From Diadema setosum (Eukaryota; Echinodermata; Echinoidea; Diadematoida; Diadematidae), in contig CM067066.1 in the NCBI GenBank assembly GCA_033980235.1, positions 33,209,180 to 33,273,179 of the forward strand: DNA of 64,000 nt, given 5' to 3'. Positions 1 to 10,055 of this stretch are shown piece by piece. The stretch's first letter is position 1. Each line of letters starts with the position of its first letter. Made by a program: the position numbers and the translations under genes. Under the pieces are notes generated by a model that did not search any database, was not told the origin of the DNA, and saw only the letters and a program-made list of their open reading frames with translations.

Positions 1-809
1 ATAATTTGTGCCTCTTTGGGTAATCCTCTGTGAAAGATGGCCATCTAATCCACCTAAATTAGTCACTTCAGAAGATAGCAAATATACTTCTGATTTGTTG
101 TAACTTTTAGTTTAGATCGTAAAAAAGAATGTGCCAACAAGAACATGAAATAACCTCTGAGCAATACATAGAGGAACTGCTTCATGGGGGCCAGCAACAT
201 GTAGAGTAATTACCGAAAGTCACTGACATGTATTTTAAATGTTACACCCAACCACCCCAAATGTGATGCTTTCAGCACATTCTTATCTTGTGTATCTGTC
301 CTCTCTTGTGATAGATAGTGTGTATCATTTTAACATATTTTGAACCAGCCAAATTTTTCATTTTAACCCCTTCTTGATGTAAGGAAATGCCTGTCAAACT
401 GTATCTGCCATGGTGTTCCGTGCTCTTGACACTGCAGTTATTTGGGAATCTCCTAGCTGGGTGACACCTGTAGTTGCATCAGTTGATGTATAATATTACT
501 ATTTTGTTCATACCTATGTATATCAGATAGATTTGTCAATTATAAAAGCTAACCTTGTTCAAATGCACAGTTGGAATATGAATAATGGAAAAGAGTTATT
601 GATTCAAGATTCTTCAAGTTGCCAAGTCAGATAGTAATTACAAGTAAAGGTAACAATAATGATGTTAACAAACCTATTATCATTATTTTTATTACATGAA
701 GTTAATAATGATATCAGTCTTATAAGCATAGAACAGGCAACAAATTTCGTAGTGTATGAACTTGTGTGCTTTCATTTTAATCATCCTTTGCTGTTCACAC
801 TTTGATATG

Positions 810-1205
810 TGACCAGACATATCCAAACCAACAAAAAATTGCACCCCTTGATTTTACATGAGGACTCAAATAAGGTGAAACAGGTTGACCAAGTCAAATT
901 TGAGTTATCCACATTTTCTGAAAGAGCTATTCTTTTTCTATCTTATTCTTCAGTTTGGGATCATAAAATGAATGGGAAAGTGGGTTTTCTACAGTTTTTC
1001 TATAATCCCCTTTTTGGTAGAGTAGTGTCATCTGGTTTGTCTTGGATACCCCTTTTTATTTTCTGAAAAATCCTTTGCACACTCCCCACTTTCAACTCTG
1101 ATAACTTTTGAAAGTATGATGCTACTGCTTTGAAAGTTGGCATTAATCATGGACAGAATGTGTTAATAGAGCATGCTCAATTTCAGCTTAATCTGATAGT
1201 CCCTT
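810..1205 (-). repeat. Dispersed repeat, copy A
   Basis: The segment reads as the reverse complement of 43375-43765. Shared landmarks are a phrase around TTGAAAGTTGGCATTAATCA (here) and its complement in the other copy, and the ending around ACCAACAAAAAATTGCACC. Divergence is clear but alignment continues for nearly 400 bp. No coding potential or terminal repeats are evident. The family is unknown to me. Confidence 0.7.
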
Positions 1206-1257
1206 TATTGTTGTAGATATTGTGGTTTACATCATGTTTTTACTTACTAAAGATTAA

Positions 1258-1815
1258 AGGGAAGGTAAACCCAAAAAGCAATGTGGATTGAGTGAAAGCA
1301 GCAACATTAGTAGAACACATCAGTGAAAGTTTGAAGAAAATCGGACAATCGATGCAAAAGTTATGAATTTTTAAAGTTTTGGTGTTGAAACCGCTGGATG
1401 AGGAGACTACTAGAGGATATGACGTATGAGTGGACAAGAATACAAAGAAAATATAAAGGAAATTCAACAAAAATTCACTTTTCTAGAATTATGAAAGAGC
1501 AATGGACCAACCTCTTTCAGAAAGCAGGGGGAATAATTGCTACCCCTAACATATGTCAATATCAAGTTGATGGAATTTGTAATTTTCATGAAAAATGGAT
1601 TTTTGTAGAATTTTCTTTATATTTTCTTGGTATTGTTGTCCACTCATACGTCATAACCTCTAGTAGTCTCCTCGTCCAGCGGTTCCAACACCAAAACTTT
1701 AAAAATGCATAACTTTAGCATCGATTGTCCGATTTTCTTCAAACTTTCACTGATGTGTTCTACTAATGTTGCTGCTTTCACTCAATCCACATTGCTCTTG
1801 GGGTTTATCTTCCCT
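1258..1815. mobile_element. Foldback MITE flanked by TTAA
   Basis: Two arms of about 180 bp (roughly 1258-1440 and 1635-1815) are inverted complements around a central loop of about 200 bp. The ends read AGGGAAGGTAAACCC and GGGTTTATCTTCCCT. TTAA precedes the left end (1254-1257) and follows the right end (1816-1819), as expected for a piggyBac-type target duplication; a TA duplication of a Tc1/mariner-type element is also possible. There is no transposase, so it is non-autonomous. A decayed relative lies at 60737-61235. Confidence 0.8.
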
Positions 1816-2082
1816 TTAAGCACTTGAATAGACCATGTACTTAGAGCCTCTTTTCTTGGGTCACACTTTTCCAAAGGGTGTGCTTTCTTTCCAATATTTA
1901 GATAGGTTAGGAGAGTCTATTTGAATTGAGTTATACATCATTTTAAAGCTTAAAATCTGCTCTTTCAGCATCTGCCCTTGACTAAAAACTAATGTGTGGC
2001 AACTTTTGGTTGGTTTTGTGGTGCAGGGTCACACATGGTTGACATCATTTTCTTCACTTTGTCACTGAGACAATGTCTGTTG

Positions 2083-2085
<3 letters not shown>

Positions 2086-2132
<47 letters not shown>
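2086..2132. repeat. (GT)n microsatellite
   Basis: An uninterrupted GT dinucleotide run of about 47 bp. No associated gene feature. Confidence 0.95.
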
Positions 2133-2133
<1 letters not shown>

Positions 2134-2436
2134 ATCTGCATGTATTTAAACCAATGATCATCTCACAAATCTCAATGAAATGTCACTCCAAGTTTGAATA
2201 TGGAATGGTCAGATGGGGTGATGATGTCTACACCCTATTAAGTTTCTTTTAACCTGCACACACATCTTCATAAAATTTCCTTTTTGAAAATAGATCAAAA
2301 CAATTGGACATATCCTTTGAATATATCTGATAACAGAATTATGAAAACTCAGTAATGATCACCCATGGGTAGGAGGGGGTAGAAGTTAATATATCTTTGA
2401 CTGTGAATATAATTACCACAACAGTTGTTTGAATAT

Positions 2437-2700
2437 GAAGAGTCTCATGGCAAAATGGGCAAGGCATCAATTTTAAACATTTCAGAACTTACTATAAACA
2501 ACAAGCCCATCATCTTCAGATAGACAAAGTTAAACCTTTCCAGTGATATCTTATTTGTAACATAACAAGGAGTATTCGTGAAGTTATGATTAAAAATATC
2601 CAGTATTTTCTTATTACTTTATTTGATTTTAGGAGCTTTCATTGCAAATATCTCAACTTAATGAGAATGGAGTGAGTTCATTCTGCAATAAAACTCTTTG
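2437..2700. mobile_element. GAAGAGTTTG foldback family, copy 1
   Basis: The segment starts with GAAGAGTCTCATGGCAAAATG and ends with a near-complement, TTCTGCAATAAAACTCTTTG. Related copies occur at 29308-29559, 32869-33126 and 47883-48140. Internal text such as AAATATCTCA..TTAA..GAGAATGGAGT is shared among the first three copies. It is a short non-autonomous inverted-repeat element without coding capacity. Confidence 0.7.
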
Positions 2701-5418
2701 TAGATGTGTGTATAAAAATACATATTTGCAGAACAAATCCATTGAAATTTGTCATTTTTTTTTTCATTACAGAAGTCCGATTTGAATGGAAATTGTAGCT
2801 TCTTTTTCTCTGCCTTCAGTTGTATCTAAGTAATTTGTACTTGGGATAAGTTTCACTTTCATTGCACTTGCTCTCTGTGTATCTGCATTTTGAAAAACAT
2901 ATCATTTTTTTTTTTTTGTCAGAAATCATGAGAATCTTTACCAACTTGTCCAAACTCAAGTTGTAAAGGTGGTTGAGAATAGAATTTCTGGCAGCTGCGC
3001 TGGTACAAATGACCGCAGACGGAAGCCTGTCGTGCCAATTTCAAAGCTTTTGTCATTACTCTGCAGATTGCTATCACTCCTAAGCTTTGAGGAAAAAAAA
3101 TCATGTTTAGGAAAAAAAAAAGCAGGGAGGAAAAAAATTCTTGGGGCCACCCATTATCTGATTGCCAGATTATGAAAGGGTGAAAAAAACCCTCACTGGC
3201 CAAAAGTGCCCCTTTCTTCTATTTCCTTTTAAGTGTGCCATGGATGATATTTCACTTTTAGAGTGTCCAGCAGTTATTGTCCATTTGCTTTGGCAGCTGC
3301 ATCTGAGATTCAATCAGGATCAGTTTCCTGCAACACCTAGCAAGTTGATCTGAAGAAAAAATATTTGCAAATCTTGGTAGTTGATCTGAGCCATTACAGT
3401 TTGCTGTCCCTTAGAGAGGCACAAAATGTATGGTTTATGTTTTTGAAGAATGAATTTTGAAATTCAAAATCAAGGGATAAATGAATTGCAGTTGATGCAA
3501 TATCCATCATGACCATTGTACAGTTTAGACCTGTGCTTTGAAATATGTCTGTAAATGTATGTTGCTGCTTGTTGAATGCATACTCGGTATGTCTGCATTC
3601 TTTCACAGGATTTAGAAAAGCTAATGCAAACTTTTTTTTATGTCAGTGAATTTCAAAAACAAATATGAATTATGCTTTGTTGATAAAAAGACATTTGTTC
3701 TTTGCTAATGTCTTATACCATACTAAAAGTGATAATGAAATCCATTAAATTGTATGTGAGGAATAATTTACATGATGAAAAAGCATTTAAAATTCATTTT
3801 AAAGGTCCAGTTTACCTTTGGGAGCAGTGATTTAAAAATGTTCAAGATATCACATTTGGTGCATATGTGTAGGTCTGTTGTATCATAAAACATCCTACCA
3901 TATGAAATATTTGCCATAAAACCTAAAATATAAGGAGATATCAGGGTTTTTCTCAATAAACCGTAACTGTACACGGTTTAGTCTGGAAACATTTTTATTA
4001 TAACTATTGTTCACATTTTGTGTATTTAACAACACTTAACATCGATTATACGGATTCAAATTTCGACAGTGGCTGTTTCTATCCCTAACTCACATTTTAG
4101 AACTATTTTAAAGCACTAATGCTTTCATCTGCAAATGGTAAATTATGCCTTTAATGCTACCTCTTTTATAAAATTTGCCTTCAGATGTGTATTTGTGAGC
4201 TGTCTGTAGACCATAATGCAGTCCCACACAGAAGTGACAATTAAGAAAGGGAAGTGAAAATGTTCAGTTGTCATAGTAATCATAATGTGTCTTTAAACAA
4301 AGGTAGGGATTTTTTTTTTCTTTTCCAGTTGGCATTGAAAGTTTGTTATTGTCTGTAATTTGTCAACAAAGGCAGATCTTTGCAGAGAGTAATGTCATTT
4401 TGCCTTTTCCTGCAAACAAACAACGCAGGCATTGAAATTCAGCAAATGAAAATAATTATTCCCATGTAATTGCCAATGCCGTGTGTGATTGAGACTGACA
4501 GGTGTCATATTTGATATCAGTTTTGCATGCTAGATGAAAGTACACAAGTAATCATTTATGTATTTCAGTGTTGAAATAGTTTGTTACAAACAAACTGTGA
4601 CAACTCAAACAATGAAGTATACAATGCCAGAGAAGACAAAATTGAAATGGCTAATAGAGTCATGCAGTATTTGAAGTATCAAGAATCCAGTGACTTTTGA
4701 ACTTCTCCAAGCTCTGACATTTCTACCCATGGACCATTCTTGAACATATTAATACTTTGATAGAATTCTGAAAATAGAGTTATTACTCCTATTTCATTTA
4801 TAATTACCAAAAATCTGCACTGATTATCCATTCACTTTTCAGAAGTCAGGGCATGACGTAACTTTGTGAGCCAGATAGATACAGAACCACACCTGTCTTA
4901 TACTATACTTTAAAAAGGGTTATTAGGCATCAGAGTTTGTACGTTTTTTTTTTCACCTCCCTTGCACCAATCATCCATGTGCTCTTTCAGTAAATTGGGT
5001 TTGACCTCATACTCCAATTGTGGGCAGTAATTGGGCCAGGCTAAATTTTCCAATGGAAATACGCATGAAATCCCAATCAGCAGTTTGTGTGTCTGTGATG
5101 AAAGGGGGTGATTATGCGACTTGACCCGCAATCAAAACAAGTGACCAGGAAAGTGGTCAGAGTTTAATCTGGGAAACTCTCCCAATAATATCCTCTGAAC
5201 TGAATCATATTGATATTAGTCTGCAATCATATTGCATATCCAAAATAGAAATATGACTCAAATCACTGTGAAAAAAAGAGTCTTTTGTGACAAAGAATAT
5301 ACCTACATTTATACATTACTTCCTCATGCAATCAGAAATCATACAGTGGTGAGAAAAATAACAGTAATATAATATAGACTTGCCTTGAGGGGGATACGAC
5401 ATTTGTTGCCCGAACTAG

Positions 5419-5457
5419 AATTGTATTGCCCGAGTTGAAGACGAGGGCAATACAATT
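5419..5457. repeat. Perfect 13-bp inverted repeat
   Basis: AATTGTATTGCCC at 5419-5431 and its exact complement GGGCAATACAATT at 5445-5457 are separated by 13 nt, so the sequence can form a strong hairpin. The motif TATTGCCC recurs in the duplication at 5729-5915 (ATATTGCCC), so this is probably one end of a larger GGGCAATA-type dispersed element covering about 5395-5970. Confidence 0.75.
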
Positions 5458-5728
5458 GTAGTTTACCCATTTCAGGCATTTCAGGCATCTTCGAGCAGTA
5501 ACTTAAATCATTACAACGTAAACTTCCCGATTTACGGTAACAAAATCCACTCGGCGCCAGGTCAAACCCTACACCATTGCACTCAACTACACCCACATGC
5601 TTGCACACAACCCCTATGCACAATTCACGTGCGTGGCGCGCTCACACAGTCGCAGCGATCGTCCTCTTTTTTACGTGCTAACGTATGGGAATTTGCCCTT
5701 CATCGCAGAACCTCTCCTCGAGAAACTC

Positions 5729-5915
5729 TCATTTCTTGGTGTTTACATGTAAAGTTAGTGGCGCAGCCTGGAAGAAGGATGATACCCACTAATATTGCCC
5801 ACTGGAAACTGGTGGTTTGTGCATATCTTTTCTTGGTGTTTACATGTGAAGTTAATGGTGAAACCCGGAAGAAGGATGATACCCACTAATATTGCCCGCT
5901 GGAAACTGGTGGTTT
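5729..5915. repeat. Two-copy direct repeat, ~98-bp period
   Basis: The phrase TTTCTTGGTGTTTACATGT and the following text through GGAAACTGGTGGTTT occur twice, starting near 5731 and 5829. The copies differ at a few positions, for example GTGGCGCAGCCTGG against ATGGTGAAACCCGG. The short open frames here simply read through the duplication and are not credible genes. Confidence 0.85.
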
Positions 5916-6110
5916 CCCGACAAATCAAAATACCAACTACAATTGCCCGGCAAAACTACCTTATATGGGTAATAATTTGAAATATGGTTGCTGTATCAAA
6001 AAAAAATAAAGCAATCAAAGTTTCTGAATGAGAGCATGGATGCTTGAAACACTGAACACCAACACAACTGAATAGCATGCACCAGGTCAGTGTCACCACT
6101 GGAGTGTTTT

Positions 6111-6242
6111 TTGTTTTGTTTTGTTTTGTTTTGTTTTGTTTTGTTTTGTTTTGTTTTGTTTTGTTTTGTTTTGTTTTGTTTTGTTTTGTTTTGTTTTGTT
6201 TTGTTTTGTTTTGTTTTGTTTTGTTTTGCTTTGTTTTGTTTT
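6111..6242. repeat. (TTTTG)n array
   Basis: About 26 units of a TTTTG pentamer, with one GCTTT variant near 6228. It reads in frame as a Phe/Val/Leu/Cys repeat, which is an artefact of the array. Confidence 0.95.
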
Positions 6243-7281
6243 GGGGTTCTTCTCTTTTAGGGGCAGGGATTAAGTCTTGAGGCAGAATTGATTCGCATTT
6301 TGTTTAAGCCAGAAGCCCTCCATTGCTACATGTCAGTCATTAGAGATCATAGAATTCTACTGCACAGCTTAAGTAAATCCTGTACAGGCTGAATTCGTTG
6401 CAATATTTGACCGATGCTTATCGTGTGTAGTACAAGATTAAACATTATTCATTTCTTGACATTTTGAAAGGAATTAGAAAATGCACCAAGCAATTATAAT
6501 AAAAAGCAGAAGAAAGAAACAAGAGAAGGAAAGGAAGAAAGGAAGAAAAATTCCACAAAAGTTTTACTTGCTTCATTTTCAAAGCAATATGCATTTTATT
6601 CTAATGTGTTTTTAGTTTTATTTTTTTGTACTACTTTAAAAGAAAAATGTGTTTTTAAAATGCCTTTTACTGTATACATTTTCCATCTCCTATGAATGGA
6701 CACTTACTTTTTGAAGTGTGTTATTGTACATCATCTCCCAAGACATAATCAATTTCTATTTCTGTTTTTTTTTTTCTCTCTCTCACTGTGCTCATTGCCT
6801 CGCTCTGTGCATGGGGTTGTGGCTGATTTGATTAGTGTAGCTCTGTCTGGTTGCACAAGTCTGGCTGGGATCATCTTCTATTTCTAGTGCCAGCAAATCC
6901 CCTCCAGACCACAGGCATTTAAAGTCCATGTTTATTAGCAGCAGTTATAGGCAAGCAAGGGAATAGGGTGCTTGCAGACTGTGTTGACATTTTGTTCACT
7001 GTTTCATGATTGAATTACTATACCACTGTATTGCTGTCAAACTGTAGATACCCATTCATGTTTAGATCTTGACTGTCCTTTTCTTGATGATCTGGTTACC
7101 TGAGTCTTTCAAGCTGAACCATCTCTCCCTACCACCCCCCCCCCCCCCAAAAAAAAAGAATAAGAATGAACTAAGTATTATATAATATGTATATCCTTGA
7201 AATATTCTTCAATTAAGGATTGATAGAGTTATGAAGTGATAACAAGTTGTAGCTTAATACTAAATTTTTTTTTTTCTTCAG

Positions 7282-8428
7282 TGATTGAATATGTTCTGTC
7301 AAACCTCAGAACCTTTGCTTGCAAGACAGTGCCAAGTACCTTCCACAGAGATGGATCTTCCACATAATGAAATACTGTAGCTGACGTGCAAACATCTCTC
7401 TGTTTTTAATTTACACCCACACATATGGTATTGCTGCATCCAAGGGCTTAAACGCAAGTGAGATGGGTGGTTCCAAGTGAACAACGGGCAGGCACTCTGC
7501 TGCCGATTGTGTCGCCAATAGGAAGTGGCCAATTGGCGTGGAACGGAAAACGGGTCTTAATAGTGCAGCGCTTGGCATTGTCAACTCCACCCCAAAAGAG
7601 AAAAAGCTCCCTACCCGAAACTGGTCCAGTCCAGTAGCTAGTATCAGCTTTGTGATGATTTGCATGGAGAGATTATGTAGCTGCCTGGCTTTATTGCAGA
7701 ATAGTGGTCATTGAAATGCTTTAATAGACACGTTGCCACTTTTGATGGGAGATAAAGGGTACGCAGGTTGCTCCTTGGTCCTGCATACATATCTGAAGAT
7801 AGTCTTGGATTGTCACTGGAAAAATTGCAAACTTACACCACTGGAAAATTTGTCTTCCTTTGTTATGAGAGTCACAAGTCAAAGAGAATCTGTGTTTTGA
7901 TTGCTGTTTCTCTGAATTTGCGGCTCTGTCAAGGGTATTTGGAGAACCATGACCAATGGAATTTGCGACGTCTGTGAGGGTGTATATTGGAGAAAGGTGC
8001 TGCTTCCGTCGGATATAAAAGGATATTAATGCTTCTGGTTGGATATCTGTGACAGCGCTATCCTGCTGATTGAAAGATATGAAGGAGCCCCCAGCTCTGT
8101 CTTTCTTATCAGATTTGTGACGAGATGTGTGTGTGCTGGCAAAGTTTGTTCGTATACTTGTTTGATCTAAGACACTGTGCACTTCCTTTTAAGGCATTTG
8201 AAGTGAAAATTGTACCAGACAGTCTGGCTGTGCAGTATTGCTTTTGTGCAAATGTGGCCATCTTGTAATGGACGTAGCCCTCTCGATCTTTAGGCACAGG
8301 ACTTGCAGGGATGTTGCAGAATTGCTGATGTGACCTAGTTTATGGTCAAATTATGTTTATTCTGGATCATAAATTATTGAAAGGGTAGGGTTCTTTCACC
8401 TTTGATGTACTGAGGCTCTGTTTGAGGG
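7282..8428 (+). other. Possible 5' UTR or promoter-proximal region
   Basis: A long T tract followed by CAG at 7279-7281 forms a strong-looking 3' splice site, and composition becomes less AT-rich from here to the start of the long open frame at 8429. The interval has stops in the frame of that ORF, including TGA at 8423-8425. If transcribed with exon 1 it would therefore be 5' UTR. A 153-codon frame on the minus strand (7721-8182) shows no recognisable domain and I do not call it a gene. RNA data would be needed to tell UTR from intron. Confidence 0.3.
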
Positions 8429-9390
8429 ATGTGTGTTGTCATCATCCCAAATGGCTTGCACCACATGTGTTACTCGTGTGACAAAAGAAGGGATGGCGAA
8501 AGCACATGTGCCCAAAAGTGCCCGGTTCACATCACACCCCAGCGCCATCCTCTGGTCATGTCCAAGATGCTCCTACAGTGGGATGACAAGACCTGGATGT
8601 GCATGGACATACGTCCCTCTTGCCCCGAGTCAAACCACTCTTCCTGGAATACACCGATGCTCCAAGCATCCACATCATCACTCACCACCTCCTCAGAACC
8701 GTGCTGCTCTTGCGCCAAGGAGGGCATCTTTGAAGGGTGTACCCACCTCTGCATTCTTCTCCATGTGAACGGTCACTCCCAGAGTACATCCGGCTTGTCT
8801 GATTCTCAAAACCTGTCTCCTTTGACAAAATCCAAGACAGTGCCGGACATCCGTGCCCTCTACCTACTGCTGTCCCATTTACTGCAGGGCCAATTTGATG
8901 CCATTGAGCCAAGTGCTGTACCTAGTCCATACAGTCAGGAAGATTTTGACCCTTTAGACCAGCCACCTTGTATTCCCACTGGAGATCTGGTAAGGCAGGC
9001 AAGGAGCCAGACTCTTCAGCCCCAGAACAATGCAAAGTTCTCCAAGCGTGGGTCGACCCGGGCGCCTCTCAGCCGGGGCAGGAACTCGACTCTCGAGAGG
9101 GCACTTCGCAAGCATAGGTTCCTGGCATCAACATCCTCCGCGGTCCCACCACCAACCACCTCATCCTCATCCTCTTCTCTCTCTCTTTGTCCCAATACCC
9201 ACGGGGGCGACTCCTGCACCCCTTCCTGCAGGCGCTGGGTCAGAATACGACAGGGCGAGCTCTCATACTACAAACCAGATGATGATAACCAACAGGCCCT
9301 GAACATCCTGCAGCTCTCGAGGGAGGTCAACTTGGTCAAGAAGGTCAACAACAACGGGTTCAGCATCTCAACGAGGAAGAAGGTCTACTT
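8429..9390 (+). CDS. PH-domain proline-rich adaptor-like protein, exon 1 (N-terminus and start of PH domain)
   Basis: A 320-codon open frame runs to the donor CTT|GTGAGT at 9390/9391, ending after two bases of a codon. The ATG at 8429 has an in-frame TGA at 8423-8425 just upstream and G at -3, so it is a plausible start; M44 (8558) is an alternative. Residues 1-110 are Cys/His-rich without a clear zinc-finger spacing. Residues 135-165 include a predicted helix around RALYLLLSHLLQG. Residues 205-260 are Arg- and Ser-rich, including a run of serines. From residue 268 the text RRWVRIRQGELSYYKP matches the second and third strands of a PH domain. The usual GxLxK first strand is not present before it, and a strong splice acceptor lies inside the exon at 9231/9232. 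The part upstream of 9232 may therefore belong to one isoform only. No named family is recognised. Confidence 0.65.
9232..9390 (+). other. Alternative shorter form of exon 1, from an internal 3' splice site
   Basis: CACCCCTTCCTGCAG at 9217-9231 is a near-ideal pyrimidine tract plus AG. Splicing there would begin the exon with G completing a codon (phase 2 upstream exon), followed by CGC TGG GTC. The position is exactly the [K/R]RW strand start of a PH domain, where many PH genes have an exon boundary. The upstream exon was not found in the window. Confidence 0.5.
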
Positions 9391-9547
9391 GTGAGTATAA
9401 CTTTCCATTTCCATAAGTTAATAATCTAGACTTGTATTTGATATTCATTACTTTTACTGCCTTGTTGTTGGCAATTAGTCTTGGGCATTTGAAAGTTGTG
9501 GTTAATTCCCAAAGGTTGAATTAGGCTTTGAAGGCAATTGACATCTC

Positions 9548-10055
9548 GGGAAGCAAGAGTTTGTGGCAAGATTGCCTGTGACCTAGCGATACAGTGATTG
9601 GCAAACTTGGTTTGTTTCGTATGATTGTAGAATTCTAGCTGAAAAAAAAAAGATATGTTATCATATGTTTGGTAGTTGGGAAGTGAGAGTTTGTGGCAAG
9701 ATTGCCAGTGACCTGCAAAACAGTGATTCACAGACTCAGCACAAACTTTTTTTCCTAAAATTTAGAATTCTAGCTGAAAATGATATGTTATCAAAATATG
9801 TCTTCTTGGGAAGCAAGAGTTTGTGGCAAAATTGCCAGTGACTCTGCCAAACAATTTTTTATAAACTTGATTTTGTATCATGCAATTTCAGAATTCAAGC
9901 TGAAAATGATATCTTGTCGTAATACCTTCTTTGGAATGCAAGACATTGTGGCAAGATTGTAGGGACCTGTCAAAACAGTCTTCACAAACATGATTTGAAT
10001 CATATGATTTTAGAATTCTAGCTGACAAATGATATGTTATCATAATATGCCTTCA
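9548..10055. repeat. Degenerate tandem array, 123-130 bp unit, about four copies
   Basis: Units begin near 9548, 9678, 9808 and 9931 with GGGAAGCAAGAGTTTGTGGC or a close variant. They continue with AGATTGCCAGTGACCTG, a poorly conserved middle, then AGAATTCTAGCTGAAAATGATATGTTATCA. The array starts about 160 bp downstream of the exon 1 donor. Small open frames crossing it are not genes. Confidence 0.85.

Larger units (their letters stand above)
1..7281. other. 5' flanking DNA, no supported gene
   Basis: I see no convincing coding exon here on either strand. The open frames are short and lie over repeats or low-complexity DNA. The stretch holds a dispersed repeat (810-1205), a foldback element (1258-1815), a GT microsatellite, one copy of the GAAGAGTTTG foldback family, a perfect 13-bp inverted repeat, a 98-bp duplication and a TTTTG array, each listed separately. 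A promoter or upstream exons of the downstream gene could lie here or outside the window. I could not identify an exon supplying the missing first strand of its PH domain. Confidence 0.6.

Noticed and set aside
7721..8182. 153-codon open frame on the minus strand
   Set aside because: No domain is recognisable, composition is ordinary, and no splice or promoter context supports it. It lies in the less AT-rich upstream region, where longer chance frames are expected.
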